This document shows positions 7,494 to 16,524 of a DNA stretch of 64,000 nucleotides, piece after piece. The first letter of the stretch is position 1; every line of letters starts with the position of its first letter. A program made the translations under genes and the position numbers. The notes under the pieces are model-generated. The model saw nothing but the letters and a program-made list of their open reading frames with translations, was not told where the DNA came from and did not search any database. Source of the DNA: Streptomyces parvulus (GTDB taxonomy: Bacteria; Actinomycetota; Actinomycetes; Streptomycetales; Streptomycetaceae); the NCBI RefSeq assembly GCF_014648855.1, contig NZ_BMRX01000013.1:181985-245984 (forward strand). The letters run 5' to 3'.

Positions 7494-8513
7494 GTGACCC
7501 CGACGATCGCCCGCACCCGCTTCTCCGTCCTCGACCGCTCCCGCATCCGGGCCGGCGGGACCGCGGCGCGTGCGCTGCGGGACACCGTGGAGCTGGCGCG
7601 GGAGGCGGAGCGGCTGGGCTACCACCGGTTCTGGGTGTCGGAGCACCACGGCGTGCCCGGCGTGGCGGGCTCGGCGCCGACCGTGCTGGCCGCCGCGGTG
7701 GCCGCCGCCACGAGCCGGGTGCGCGTGGGCACCGGCGGCGTGATGCTGCCCAACCACCGCCCCCTGGTCGTCGCCGAGCAGTTCGGCGTCCTGGAGTCGC
7801 TCTTCCCCGGCCGGATCGACATGGGCCTGGGCCGGTCGGTGGGCTTCACCGACGGCGTCCGCCGCGCCCTGGGCCGGGACAAGGACGACGCCGACGACTT
7901 CGAGGCGCAACTGGCCGAGCTGCTGGGCTGGTTCCGCGGCACCTCCCCGACCGGCGTCCACGCCCGCCCCGCCGAGGGGCTGACCGTGCCGCCCTTCGTG
8001 CTGGCCATGGGCGAGGGCGCGGACGTGGCCGCCCGCGCGGGCCTGCCGATGGTCATCGGGGACCTGCGCGACCGCGACCGCATGCGGCGCGGCGTCGACC
8101 GCTACCGCGCCGGTTTCCGCCCCTCGCGGTGGAGCCCCGAGCCGTACGTCGTCGTCTCCGGCACGATCGCCGTGGCCGGCACCCCGGAGGCGGCCCGGCG
8201 GCTGCTGGTCCCGGAGGCCTGGTCCATGACGCACGCGCGCACCCGTGGCTCCTTCCCGCCGCTGCCCCCGGCCGAGGAGGTCGAGGCCCGGACGATGACC
8301 GCCCGGGAGCGGGAGCTGTACGAGGCCGGGCTCGCCGGGCACATCGCGGGCACCGAGGAGCAGGTGGCCGCGGAACTGGAGAGGCTGGTGGCGCAGACCG
8401 GCGCACAGGAGGTCCTGGTGACCACCAGTACGTACGACCGGGAGGCGCTGCTGGACTCCTACCGGCGGCTCGCCCGCGTCGTCGGAGCGGGCACGGCCGC
8501 CACCCCGGCGTAG
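7494..8513 (+). CDS. LLM-class flavin-dependent oxidoreductase (MsnO8/luciferase-like family)
   Basis: 339-aa protein with the bacterial luciferase-like TIM-barrel pattern: VELAREAERLGYHRFWVSEHH near the N-terminus, RVRVGTGGVMLPNHRP, VVAEQFGVLESLFPGRIDMGLGR (seen in parts) and MGEGADVAARAGLP. Such proteins use reduced FMN or F420; here the group resembles the MsnO8 family, usually FMN-dependent. The GTG at 7494 sits directly after GAAGGGGAG, giving short spacing; another GTG at 7467 is possible. The substrate is unknown. A small hairpin follows the stop. Confidence 0.85.
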   Translation: MTPTIARTRFSVLDRSRIRAGGTAARALRDTVELAREAERLGYHRFWVSEHHGVPGVAGSAPTVLAAAVAAATSRVRVGTGGVMLPNHRPLVVAEQFGVLESLFPGRIDMGLGRSVGFTDGVRRALGRDKDDADDFEAQLAELLGWFRGTSPTGVHARPAEGLTVPPFVLAMGEGADVAARAGLPMVIGDLRDRDRMRRGVDRYRAGFRPSRWSPEPYVVVSGTIAVAGTPEAARRLLVPEAWSMTHARTRGSFPPLPPAEEVEARTMTARERELYEAGLAGHIAGTEEQVAAELERLVAQTGAQEVLVTTSTYDREALLDSYRRLARVVGAGTAATPA

Positions 8514-8517
8514 AATC

Positions 8518-8534
8518 GCGGGGTTTGTCCCCGC
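8518..8534. terminator. Short hairpin after the LLM oxidoreductase
   Basis: GCGGGG-TTTGT-CCCCGC forms a six-bp perfect stem five bases after the stop codon. It could attenuate transcription before the uvrA-like gene. Weak for a terminator. Confidence 0.4.
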
Positions 8535-8593
8535 TTCCCCGCCGTGGCCGACCGTTCCCCGCCGCGACCGAAGACCGTACGGAGTTCCCCGCG

Positions 8594-10939
8594 ATGCACA
8601 GCCCCCACGATCCCTACGTCCGGGTGCGCGACGCCCGCGAGCACAACCTCAAGGGCGTGGACGTGGACGTCCCCCGGGACGTGGTCGCCGTCTTCACCGG
8701 CGTCTCCGGCTCCGGAAAGTCGTCGCTGGCGTTCGGAACGGTCTACGCGGAGGCGCAGCGCCGCTACTTCGAGTCCGTCGCGCCCTACGCGCGCCGGCTG
8801 ATCCACCAGGTCGGCGCGCCGAAGGTCGGCGAGATCACGGGGCTGCCTCCCGCGGTGTCGCTCCAGCAGCGCCGCGCCGCACCGACCTCCCGCTCCTCGG
8901 TGGGCACCGTCACGAACCTCTCCAACTCCCTGCGGATGCTCTTCTCGCGGGCGGGCGACTACCCGCCGGGCGCCAGGCGACTGGACTCCGACGCCTTCTC
9001 GCCCAACACGGCGGCCGGGGCCTGCCCCGAGTGCCACGGGCTCGGCCGGGTGCACCGCACGACCGAGGAGCTGCTGGTGCCCGATCCGGCGCTGTCGATC
9101 AGGGACGGCGCGATCGCCGCGTGGCCGGGCGCCTGGCAGGGCAAGAACCTGCGGGACGTCCTCGACGCGCTCGGCCACGACGTGGACCGGCCCTGGCGCG
9201 AGCTGCCGGCCGCCGAGCGGGAGTGGATCCTGTTCACCGACGAGCAACCGGTGGTCACGGTGCACCCGGTGCGCGACGCGGGCCGCATCCAGCGGCCGTA
9301 CCAGGGCACGTACACGAGTGCGCGGCGGTACGTGATGAAGACCTTCTCCGACTCCAGGAGCGCGACGCTGCGCGCGAAGGCGGAGCGCTTCCTCACCAGT
9401 GCTCCCTGCCCCGTCTGCGGCGGCGGCAGGCTGCGCCCCGAGTCCCTTGCGGTGACGGTCGGCGGCCGGACCATCGCCGAACTGGCCGCGCTGCCGCTCA
9501 CCGAGCTGGCCGGGCTGCTGCCGGCCGACGGCGAGACGGCGAAGGTGCTCACCGGGGACCTCGTCTCCCGCATCACGCCCGTCGTCGAACTGGGCCTCGG
9601 CTATCTGAGCCTGGACCGCTCCACGCCCACCCTGTCGGCGGGCGAGCTGCAGCGGCTGCGGTTGGCGACGCAGCTGCGCTCCGGGCTGTTCGGGGTGGTG
9701 TACGTCCTCGACGAGCCCTCGGCGGGACTGCACCCGGCGGACACCGAGGCGCTGCTGACGGTGCTGGCGCGGCTGAAGGCGGCCGGCAACTCGGTGTTCG
9801 TGGTCGAGCACCACCTGGAGGTGATGCGCGGCGCCGACTGGATCGTCGACGTCGGCCCGCTGGCCGGCGAGCACGGCGGGCGCGTGCTGTACAGCGGCCC
9901 GGTGGCCGGCCTCGCCGAGGTCGCCGGCTCCGCGACCGCCCGCCACCTCTTCGACCGCTCCCCCGCCCCCGCGCGCCGGGTCAGGACTCCCCGCGACCGG
10001 GTGACGGTCGGTCCGGTGTCCCGGCACAACCTGCGCGGGGTGCGCGCGGAGTTCCCGCTCGGGGTGCTCACGGCGGTGACGGGCGTCTCCGGGTCGGGGA
10101 AGTCGACGCTCGTGGGCGAGATCACCGGGGACCTGCCCGGAGTGGGGCGGCTGGTCTCCGTCGACCAGCGGCCCATCGGGCGCACCCCGCGCTCCAATCT
10201 GGCGACCTACACGGGCCTGTTCGACGTCGTGCGCAAGGTCTTCGCCGCCACGGACGAGGCCCGCGAGCGCGGGTACGGCGTCGGCCGCTTCTCCTTCAAC
10301 GTGCCCGGCGGTCGCTGCGAGACCTGCCAGGGCGAGGGGTTCGTCAGCGTCGAGCTGCTGTTCCTGCCGAGCACCTACGCGCCGTGCCCCGACTGCGGCG
10401 GGGCGCGCTACAACCCCGGGACGCTCGAAGTGGCGTACCGGGGACGGAACATCGCCGGGGTCCTCGACCTCACGGTGGAGGAGGCCGCGGAGTTCTTCGC
10501 GGACACGCCCGCGGTGGCGCGCAGCCTGGCGGCCCTCCTCGACGTGGGGCTCGGGTACCTGCGGCTCGGGCAGCCGGCCACCGAGCTGTCCGGCGGGGAG
10601 GCGCAGCGCATCAAGCTCGCGAGCGAACTCCAGCGGGGCCGCCGCAGCCACACCCTGTACCTCCTCGACGAGCCCACGACCGGGCTGCATCCGGCCGATG
10701 TCGAGGTGTTGATGCGCCAGTTGCACGGCCTGGTGGACGCCGGGCACACGGTGGTCGTCGTCGAGCACGACATGTCCGTGGTGGCCGGCGCCGACCACGT
10801 GATCGACCTCGGTCCGGGCGGCGGTGACGCCGGCGGGCGGATCGTCGCCGCGGGCCCGCCGGGGGAGGTGGCGCGTGCGAGCGGAAGCGCCACCGCGCCC
10901 TATCTGGAACGGGCCCTGGGCGGCGGGACGCGCCGGTGA
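8594..10939 (+). CDS. UvrA-like ABC excinuclease paralogue (UvrA2 type)
   Basis: 781 aa, shorter than canonical UvrA (about 950). It has two ABC ATPase modules: Walker A GVSGSGKSSLAF near residue 39 and GVSGSGKSTLVGE in the second half, with signature motifs TLSAGELQRLRLA and LSGGEAQRIKLASE and Walker B LDEPSAGLHPAD and LDEPTTGLHPAD. Zinc motifs CPECHGLG and CETCQGEGFVSVE...CPDCGG are retained. The missing length suggests loss of the UvrB-interaction domain, as in UvrA2/DrrC-type paralogues linked to DNA damage or drug tolerance. ATG at 8594. Probably not the housekeeping UvrA. Confidence 0.88.
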   Translation: MHSPHDPYVRVRDAREHNLKGVDVDVPRDVVAVFTGVSGSGKSSLAFGTVYAEAQRRYFESVAPYARRLIHQVGAPKVGEITGLPPAVSLQQRRAAPTSRSSVGTVTNLSNSLRMLFSRAGDYPPGARRLDSDAFSPNTAAGACPECHGLGRVHRTTEELLVPDPALSIRDGAIAAWPGAWQGKNLRDVLDALGHDVDRPWRELPAAEREWILFTDEQPVVTVHPVRDAGRIQRPYQGTYTSARRYVMKTFSDSRSATLRAKAERFLTSAPCPVCGGGRLRPESLAVTVGGRTIAELAALPLTELAGLLPADGETAKVLTGDLVSRITPVVELGLGYLSLDRSTPTLSAGELQRLRLATQLRSGLFGVVYVLDEPSAGLHPADTEALLTVLARLKAAGNSVFVVEHHLEVMRGADWIVDVGPLAGEHGGRVLYSGPVAGLAEVAGSATARHLFDRSPAPARRVRTPRDRVTVGPVSRHNLRGVRAEFPLGVLTAVTGVSGSGKSTLVGEITGDLPGVGRLVSVDQRPIGRTPRSNLATYTGLFDVVRKVFAATDEARERGYGVGRFSFNVPGGRCETCQGEGFVSVELLFLPSTYAPCPDCGGARYNPGTLEVAYRGRNIAGVLDLTVEEAAEFFADTPAVARSLAALLDVGLGYLRLGQPATELSGGEAQRIKLASELQRGRRSHTLYLLDEPTTGLHPADVEVLMRQLHGLVDAGHTVVVVEHDMSVVAGADHVIDLGPGGGDAGGRIVAAGPPGEVARASGSATAPYLERALGGGTRR

Positions 10940-10956
10940 GACGTCCTCACCGGCGC
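10930..10956. terminator. Bidirectional hairpin between uvrA paralogue and DUF2382 gene
   Basis: Eleven-bp perfect stem GCGCCGGTGAG / CTCACCGGCGC with loop ACGTC. It overlaps the stop codon of the uvrA paralogue and faces the convergent gene ending at 10985. No U-tract follows, as is usual in streptomycetes. Confidence 0.6.
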
Positions 10957-10984
10957 TCGGTCCCGCGGTGACGGCGGGACGCGG

Positions 10985-11944
10985 TCACTCGCGTCCCCGG
11001 GGCGGGAGGTCGTCCTCGTCGAAGGACTCGGTCTCGGCCTCGATGCGCTCCTTGCGGACCTGGCCGCGCACCGTCTCGTTCTCGGTGTGCTCCTCCATGG
11101 TCATCCGGACGCGCTCGACCGGCACCGTCTCGGTCTCCACGACGGGGCGTTCGGCGTGCAGCGTGATCTCGTGCTCGGCCTCGCTGATCTCCGGCCCGGA
11201 GAGCGCGTCGCCGCGGTTCGCGTCCGTGATCGGCTCGCGCACCACGCGGACCTCCTCGTGCTTGACGGGGACGGTCTGCTGCACCTCCTCGGTGACCACG
11301 TACTTGCGCAGCCTGGCGCGGCCCGACTCACGCCGTTCGACGCCGACGTGCATCTGCTCCTCGGAGCGGGTCATGGCCTCGTCCTCGCGCAGGCCCATGC
11401 GGTCCGGGGCGTCCTGACGCCCGGCCATTCCGCCCGCACCGGTGCGCATGTCGGTTCCGGTGCCCAGGGCCGTGTCCCGGTCCATGTCCGTGTCGCGGTC
11501 CATGTCCCTGTCACCGGCCGTACCGGCCAGGCCCGCGGCGCCCCCCGCGCCGGCCGTGCCCGCCGGTCCGGGGCCGGCCGCCCAGCGGCCGTCGTCGGTC
11601 CGCTCGGCCTCCGAGAGCACGCTGTCCCAGTTGATGCCGTAGTAGTCGTAGAGCCGGTGTTCCTCGGTCTCCGACAGATGGCCGCCCGCGTCGACGTCGA
11701 CACTGGGCGCGCCCTTGACCTGGTCCTTGCCGTAGGGAACCTCGAGGTGGTCCTGCACCAGCGCGGCGTCGCGAATGGGCACGAAGGACTCGCCGGAGCC
11801 GAACATGCCCGTCTTGACGCTCACCCACTCGGGACGCCCCGTCATGTCGTCGAAGAAGACATGCTTGGCATCGCCGATCTTGTTGCCGTCCCCGTCGTAG
11901 ACCGGTTGGTCCAGGACGTTGGCGATCTCTTCACGGGTGATCAT
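10985..11944 (-). CDS. PRC-barrel and DUF2382 stress-type protein
   Basis: 319 aa. The N-terminal PRC-barrel spans about residues 1-75 (VLDQPVYDGDGNKIGDAKHV, FFDDMTGRPEWVSVKTG). A central low-complexity region has repeated MDRDTDMDRD and TGTDMRTG motifs and Gly/Ala runs. The C-terminal DUF2382 (YsnF/AvaK-like) has VVTEEVQQTVPVKHEEVRVV and further alternating charged Val/Glu strands. Family members are induced by stress, but the molecular function is unknown. ATG at 11944 with AGGAGGG upstream at slightly long spacing. It lies 72 bases after olsA on the same strand and could be read through from it. Confidence 0.88.
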   Translation of the reverse strand: MITREEIANVLDQPVYDGDGNKIGDAKHVFFDDMTGRPEWVSVKTGMFGSGESFVPIRDAALVQDHLEVPYGKDQVKGAPSVDVDAGGHLSETEEHRLYDYYGINWDSVLSEAERTDDGRWAAGPGPAGTAGAGGAAGLAGTAGDRDMDRDTDMDRDTALGTGTDMRTGAGGMAGRQDAPDRMGLREDEAMTRSEEQMHVGVERRESGRARLRKYVVTEEVQQTVPVKHEEVRVVREPITDANRGDALSGPEISEAEHEITLHAERPVVETETVPVERVRMTMEEHTENETVRGQVRKERIEAETESFDEDDLPPRGRE

Positions 11945-12016
11945 CTGCCATCACCCTCCTTTCGAGTGCCTGCCTTCCGGTTGTCCGCATCCAGCGGTAC
12001 GGAAACGGCGCATACC

Positions 12017-12862
12017 TCACAAAACACACATACTTTTCGAAGGTGCTTTCCCCTGGTGACCGTGCGGAACCCCGGGCGGCGGCGTCCAGCGGGCCGCCTC
12101 GGCCGCCTCCGCCAGGGAACGGCGGTCGGGGTGGCGGCCCGCGGGGACGACGGGGCACACCTCCACCTCGGCGGTCAGCCCGCGCGCCGAGGCCACCCGC
12201 CACACCGAGGCGAGCAGGGTGTCGGCGCCGACGAACGCCGCCGCCGTGCTCACCTCCCGCTCCCGCGCCCGGTACCGCAGGCGCACCGGCTGGACCGGCA
12301 CCTCCGCGTCGAGCGCCGCCTGGAAGACTGCCCGGCGGTAGGCGCCGTGGGCTCGTCCGCACCAGGTGCTGCCCTCCGGGAACGCGGCGACGGCGGCACC
12401 GGTGCGCAGGGCCAGCGCGAGGGCGGCGACCGTGTCGGGCAGCGCCCGCAGCCGGTCGCGCTCGATGAACAGCACGCCGCCCCGCGCGGCCAGCGCGCCC
12501 GCGACCGGCCAGTGCCGTATCTCCTTCTTGGCGAGCATCCTGGCGGGGCGCACGGCGGCCAGCAGCGGGATGTCCAGCCAGGAGACGTGGTTGGCGACGA
12601 GGAGCAGACCGCCGGCGGGCGGGGCGGCGCCGGTGACCCGCACCCGGACCCCCGCGGCCCGCACGACCCACCGGGACCAGTGGGCCACGACGGCGGCCGG
12701 CACCCTCCGGCGGACCGGCGTCAGCACGACCGCGACCGCCGCGAGGAGCAGGACGGCCACCGCCGCGAGCCGGAGCACGGCGCGGGGCGCCGCCACCGCG
12801 GCCCGGGACGGCTCCACGCAGGTCGCGGGCGTGCAGGGCGCGACCGGCAGCCAGGCGCTCAC
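12017..12862 (-). CDS. olsA: OlsA-like 1-acyl-glycerol/lyso-ornithine-lipid O-acyltransferase
   Basis: 281-aa PlsC-fold acyltransferase. One N-terminal membrane helix (about residues 20-45, AVLRLAAVAVLLLAAVAVVL) is followed by the HX4D motif in NHVSWLD, then GGVLFIERDR and the FPEGST motif. The GTG start overlaps the stop of the preceding acyltransferase as GTGA, so the two are coupled. An OlsB-like N-acyltransferase directly upstream makes this the likely O-acyltransferase converting lyso-ornithine lipid to ornithine lipid at the inner membrane. A role in phosphatidic acid synthesis is the alternative. Confidence 0.8.
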   Translation of the reverse strand: MSAWLPVAPCTPATCVEPSRAAVAAPRAVLRLAAVAVLLLAAVAVVLTPVRRRVPAAVVAHWSRWVVRAAGVRVRVTGAAPPAGGLLLVANHVSWLDIPLLAAVRPARMLAKKEIRHWPVAGALAARGGVLFIERDRLRALPDTVAALALALRTGAAVAAFPEGSTWCGRAHGAYRRAVFQAALDAEVPVQPVRLRYRAREREVSTAAAFVGADTLLASVWRVASARGLTAEVEVCPVVPAGRHPDRRSLAEAAEAARWTPPPGVPHGHQGKAPSKSMCVL

Positions 12863-13632
12863 CGGGCGGGGACGAGCGAGAGGAAGTGCCGCAGATAGCG
12901 CGGGTCGACCCGGCTCATCGGCAGCAGCACGTACAGGTCGGCGACGCCGAAGTCCACGTCGTGCGCGGGCTCCCCGCAGACCCAGGCGCCCAGGCGCAGG
13001 TAGCCCCGCAGCAGCGCGGGCAGCTCGGTGCGGCCGGCGGGCGCCGCCGCGCGCGGGATCCACGGCAGCAGCGGCCGCACCCGGTACTCCTCGGGCGCCA
13101 GGTGCTTGCCGCGCACCCGGTCCCAGGTGCCGGCGGCGAGCGCGCCGCCGTCGGCGAGGGGGAGTGAGCAGCAGCCCGCCAGCCACTCGTGGCCCCGGTC
13201 GGTCATGTAGCGGGCTATGCCGGCCCAGATGAGGCCGATGACGGCGCCGTCCCGGTGCGCGGGGTGCACGCAGGAGCGGCCGACCTCGACCAGCGAGGGG
13301 CGGATCGCGTCGAGCGCCGTGAGGTCGAACTCGCCCTCGGCGTACAGCCGTCCGGCGACCGCCGCGCGCTCCGGGGGCAGCAGCCGGTAGGTGCCGACGA
13401 CCTGCCCGGTCGTCTCCTCGCGCACGAGCAGGTGGTCGCAGTACGCGTCGAAGGGGTCGACGTCGTACCCGGGCTGCGGGCTCGCCAGCAGCGCGCCCAT
13501 CTCCCCGGCGAAGACATCGTGCCGCAGCCGCTGCGCGGCCCGTACGTCGTCCTCGTCGCGGGCGAGGGACACCGTGTAGCGGTGGGGTGCGGCGGGCTTG
13601 GGAGGACGGTCTGCGGTCAGTACGCCGGTCAT
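12859..13632 (-). CDS. olsB: OlsB-like ornithine-acyl-ACP N-acyltransferase
   Basis: 257-aa GNAT-fold protein of the haemolysin-like/OlsB group: DVRAAQRLRHDVFAGEMGA, DPFDAYCDHLLVRE, GTYRLLPPE, LVEVGRSCVHPAHRDG and LIWAGIARYM. OlsB transfers a 3-hydroxyacyl chain from ACP to the alpha-amino group of ornithine, giving lyso-ornithine lipid. The ATG at 13632 has GGAGAG seven bases upstream; an earlier ATG at 13665 is less likely. Coupled by GTGA to olsA. Ornithine lipids are phosphorus-free membrane lipids, so phosphate limitation is a plausible trigger, but no Pho box was identified. Confidence 0.85.
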   Translation of the reverse strand: MTGVLTADRPPKPAAPHRYTVSLARDEDDVRAAQRLRHDVFAGEMGALLASPQPGYDVDPFDAYCDHLLVREETTGQVVGTYRLLPPERAAVAGRLYAEGEFDLTALDAIRPSLVEVGRSCVHPAHRDGAVIGLIWAGIARYMTDRGHEWLAGCCSLPLADGGALAAGTWDRVRGKHLAPEEYRVRPLLPWIPRAAAPAGRTELPALLRGYLRLGAWVCGEPAHDVDFGVADLYVLLPMSRVDPRYLRHFLSLVPAR

Positions 13633-13751
13633 GGGTGCTCTCCTGTCGCGGTGCGGGTCCGCCACAGTTCTTCCGACGCCGGCTGTACTGCGCGTGACAA
13701 GTGCCGGGAGAGCGGATGTGCGCTTGCTGAATGCCGGGCGCCCAGCGAGAC

Positions 13752-13781
13752 GGGGCCGGAGGGAGCACCTCCCCCGGCCCC
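13752..13781. terminator. Hairpin downstream of sdhB
   Basis: GGGGCCGG and GGGAG pair with CTCCC and CCGGCCCC around a three-base loop, with one bulged A: 13 bp in all. It lies 47 bases past the sdhB stop in the direction of sdh transcription and upstream of the olsB promoter region. Confidence 0.6.
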
Positions 13782-13827
13782 GCCCGTCCGCACCTGACGG
13801 CGAACGTTCGTCGGGCTAGGGCCAGCC

Positions 13828-14577
13828 CTAGCGCCTGCCCGCCTTGCGGGTGGCCCGCAGCCACTCCTTGTTCATGCTGGTGATGGACATCAGCGGGATG
13901 CCCTTGGGGCAGGCGGTGGCGCACTCGCCGGCGAGCGTGCACCCGCCGAAGCCCTCCTCGTCCATCTGCCCGACCATGTCCAGCACCCGCGTCTCCCGCT
14001 CGGGCGCCCCCTGCGGCAGCACGTTCAGGTGGTTCACCTTCGCGGACGTGAACAGCATCGCCGCTCCGTTGGGGCACGCCGCGACGCACGCGCCGCACCC
14101 GATGCACTCGGCGTGCTCGAAGGCGAGGTCGGCGTCCGGCTTGGGCACCGGAGCGGCATGGGCCTCCGGGGCGGCCCCGGTCGGCGCGGTGATGTAGCCC
14201 CCGGCCTGGATGATCCGGTCGAAGGCGGACCGGTCGACGACCAGGTCCTTGACGACGGGGAAGGCGGACGCCCGCCACGGCTCGATGTCGATCGTGTCGC
14301 CGTCGCGGAAGGACCGCATGTGCAGCTGGCAGGTGGTGGTGCGCTCCGGTCCGTGCGCGTCGCCGTTGATGACCAGCGAGCAGGCGCCGCAGATGCCCTC
14401 GCGGCAGTCGTGGTCGAAGGCGACGGGGTCCTCACCCTTGAGGATCAGCTCCTCGTTGAGGGTGTCGAGCATCTCCAGGAAGGACATGTCGCGGGAGATC
14501 CCGTCCACCTCGTAGGTGGACATGGCGCCGTCGGCGTCGGCGTTCTTCTGCCGCCAGACGCGCAGGGTGAGCCTCAT
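13828..14577 (-). CDS. sdhB: SdhB, succinate dehydrogenase/fumarate reductase iron-sulfur subunit
   Basis: 249 aa. It carries the plant-type [2Fe-2S] site CREGICGACSLVINGD and two cysteine sets, CIGCGACVAACPNG and CTLAGECATACPKG, for the 4Fe-4S and 3Fe-4S clusters, passing electrons from SdhA to the membrane subunit. The ATG overlaps the sdhA stop (ATGA). Last gene of sdhCAB. The cluster order and large SdhC fit the non-classical actinobacterial Sdh with a five-helix di-haem anchor; many streptomycetes also carry a classical SDH elsewhere. Confidence 0.95.
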   Translation of the reverse strand: MRLTLRVWRQKNADADGAMSTYEVDGISRDMSFLEMLDTLNEELILKGEDPVAFDHDCREGICGACSLVINGDAHGPERTTTCQLHMRSFRDGDTIDIEPWRASAFPVVKDLVVDRSAFDRIIQAGGYITAPTGAAPEAHAAPVPKPDADLAFEHAECIGCGACVAACPNGAAMLFTSAKVNHLNVLPQGAPERETRVLDMVGQMDEEGFGGCTLAGECATACPKGIPLMSITSMNKEWLRATRKAGRR

Positions 14578-16523
14578 GCGTAGCTCCGCTGGGTGGGGTG
14601 GACGTACTCGAAGACCAGGTCTTCCTTGTGCAGGGTGGGCGCGTCGCCGGTGCCGGTGAACTCCCAGGCGGCGGCGTAGCCGAACTCGTCGTCCCGGCGG
14701 GCCGCCTCGCCGTCGGGGGTCTGGGACTCCTCGCGGAAGTGGCCGCCGCAGGACTCGGAGCGGTGCAGCGCGTCGAGGCACATCAGCTCGGCGAGCTCAA
14801 GGTAGTCGACGACCCGGTTGGCCTTCTCCAGGGACTGGTTGAACTCCTCGCCGGTGCCCGGGACCTTGATCCGCCGCCAGAACTCCTCGCGGATCTGCGG
14901 GATGCGCTCCAGCGCCTTGCGCAGTCCGGAGTCGGTGCGGGCCATGCCGCAGAACTCCCACATCAGCTCGCCCAGTTCGCGGTGGAAGGAGTCCGGGGTG
15001 CGGTCGCCGTCCACCGACAGGAGCAGGTTCAGCCGGTCCTCGGTCTCGGCGACCACCTCCTGCACGGCCGGGTGGTCGTCGTCCACCTCGTCCTTGTGCG
15101 GGTTGCGGGCGAGGTAGTCGTTGATGGTGGCCGGGAGGACGAAGTAGCCGTCCGCCAGGCCCTGCATGAGCGCGGAGGCGCCGAGCCGGTTGGCCCCGTG
15201 GTCGGAGAAGTTCGCCTCGCCGATCGCGAACAGGCCCGGGACGGTGGTCTGGAGGTCGTAGTCCACCCACAGACCGCCCATCGTGTAGTGCACCGCGGGG
15301 TAGATCCGCATCGGCACCCGGTACGGGTCCTCGTCGGTGATCCGCTGGTACATGTCGAAGAGGTTGCCGTACTTGGCCTCGACCGCCTTGCGCCCCATCC
15401 GCTCGATCGCGTCCGCGAAGTCCAGGTACACGCCCTGGCCGCCGGGGCCGACGCCCCTGCCCTCGTCGCAGACGTTCTTCGCGGCGCGGGAGGCGATGTC
15501 GCGGGGGACGAGGTTGCCGAAGGAGGGGTAGATGCGCTCCAGGTAGTAGTCGCGCTCGCCCTCGGGGATCTCGTTCGGCGGCCGGTCGTCGCCCTTGGCC
15601 TTCGGCACCCAGATCCGGCCGTCGTTGCGCAGCGACTCGCTCATCAGCGTCAGCTTGGACTGGTGGTCGCCGGTGCGCGGGATGCAGGTGGGGTGGATCT
15701 GGGTGAAGCACGGGTTGGCGAACCAGGCGCCGCGCCGGTGCGCCCGCCACACGGCGGTGGCGTTGGAGTTCATGGCGTTGGTCGACAGGTAGAAGACGTT
15801 CCCGTAGCCGCCGGTGGCCAGGACGACGGCGTCCGCGAAGTAGGTGTCGATCTTCCCGGTGATCAGGTCGCGGGCGACGATGCCGCGCGCCCGGCCGTCC
15901 ACGACGACCAGGTCGAGCATCTCGGTGCGCGGGTGCATCTCGATGTTGCCGGCCGCGATCTGCCTGCTGAGCGCCTGGTAGGCGCCGAGCAGCAGCTGCT
16001 GGCCGGTCTGGCCGCGCGCGTAGAAGGTGCGGGAGACCTGGACGCCGCCGAAGGAGCGGGTGTCGAGGAGGCCGCCGTACTCGCGGGCGAACGGCACGCC
16101 CTGGGCCACGCACTGGTCGATGATCTCGACGGAGATCTGCGCCAGCCGGTGCACGTTGGACTCGCGGGAGCGGAAGTCGCCGCCCTTGACGGTGTCGTAG
16201 AACAGCCGGTGGACGGAGTCGCCGTCGTTGCGGTAGTTCTTCGCGGCGTTGATGCCGCCCTGCGCGGCGATGGAGTGCGCCCGGCGCGGGGAGTCCTGGT
16301 AGCAGAACTGCACGACGCGGTAGCCCTGTTCGGCGAGGGTCGCCCCGGCGGAGCCGCCCGCGAGGCCGGTGCCCACGACGATGACGGTCTGCTTGCGCCG
16401 GTTGGCCGGGTTGACGAGCTTCGCCTCGAAGCGGCGCGTGTCCCAGCGCTCGTTGACCGGCCCGGACGGGGCCTTGGTGTCGGCGACCGGATCGCCGGTC
16501 GTGTAGTCGGCGTAGGTTGTCAT
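14574..16523 (-). CDS. sdhA: SdhA, succinate dehydrogenase/fumarate reductase flavoprotein subunit
   Basis: 649 aa. FAD-binding VIVVGTGLAGGSAGATLAEQG lies near residue 47 (seen in parts), the FAD-linking His context is SPRRAHSIAAQGGINAAK, and FTQIHPTCIP, RDIASRA and YPAVHYTMGGLWVDYD form the substrate-binding region. It oxidises succinate to fumarate at the cytoplasmic membrane. ATG at 16523, one base after the sdhC stop; its own stop is coupled to sdhB. Length fits the fumarate-reductase-like subgroup. Confidence 0.95.
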   Translation of the reverse strand: MTTYADYTTGDPVADTKAPSGPVNERWDTRRFEAKLVNPANRRKQTVIVVGTGLAGGSAGATLAEQGYRVVQFCYQDSPRRAHSIAAQGGINAAKNYRNDGDSVHRLFYDTVKGGDFRSRESNVHRLAQISVEIIDQCVAQGVPFAREYGGLLDTRSFGGVQVSRTFYARGQTGQQLLLGAYQALSRQIAAGNIEMHPRTEMLDLVVVDGRARGIVARDLITGKIDTYFADAVVLATGGYGNVFYLSTNAMNSNATAVWRAHRRGAWFANPCFTQIHPTCIPRTGDHQSKLTLMSESLRNDGRIWVPKAKGDDRPPNEIPEGERDYYLERIYPSFGNLVPRDIASRAAKNVCDEGRGVGPGGQGVYLDFADAIERMGRKAVEAKYGNLFDMYQRITDEDPYRVPMRIYPAVHYTMGGLWVDYDLQTTVPGLFAIGEANFSDHGANRLGASALMQGLADGYFVLPATINDYLARNPHKDEVDDDHPAVQEVVAETEDRLNLLLSVDGDRTPDSFHRELGELMWEFCGMARTDSGLRKALERIPQIREEFWRRIKVPGTGEEFNQSLEKANRVVDYLELAELMCLDALHRSESCGGHFREESQTPDGEAARRDDEFGYAAAWEFTGTGDAPTLHKEDLVFEYVHPTQRSYA

Positions 16524-16524
16524 G

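Noticed and set aside
11087..12898. 603-aa plus-strand frame
   Set aside because: Mirror frame of the DUF2382 and olsA genes; Arg/Gly/Ala-rich shadow typical of high-GC DNA.
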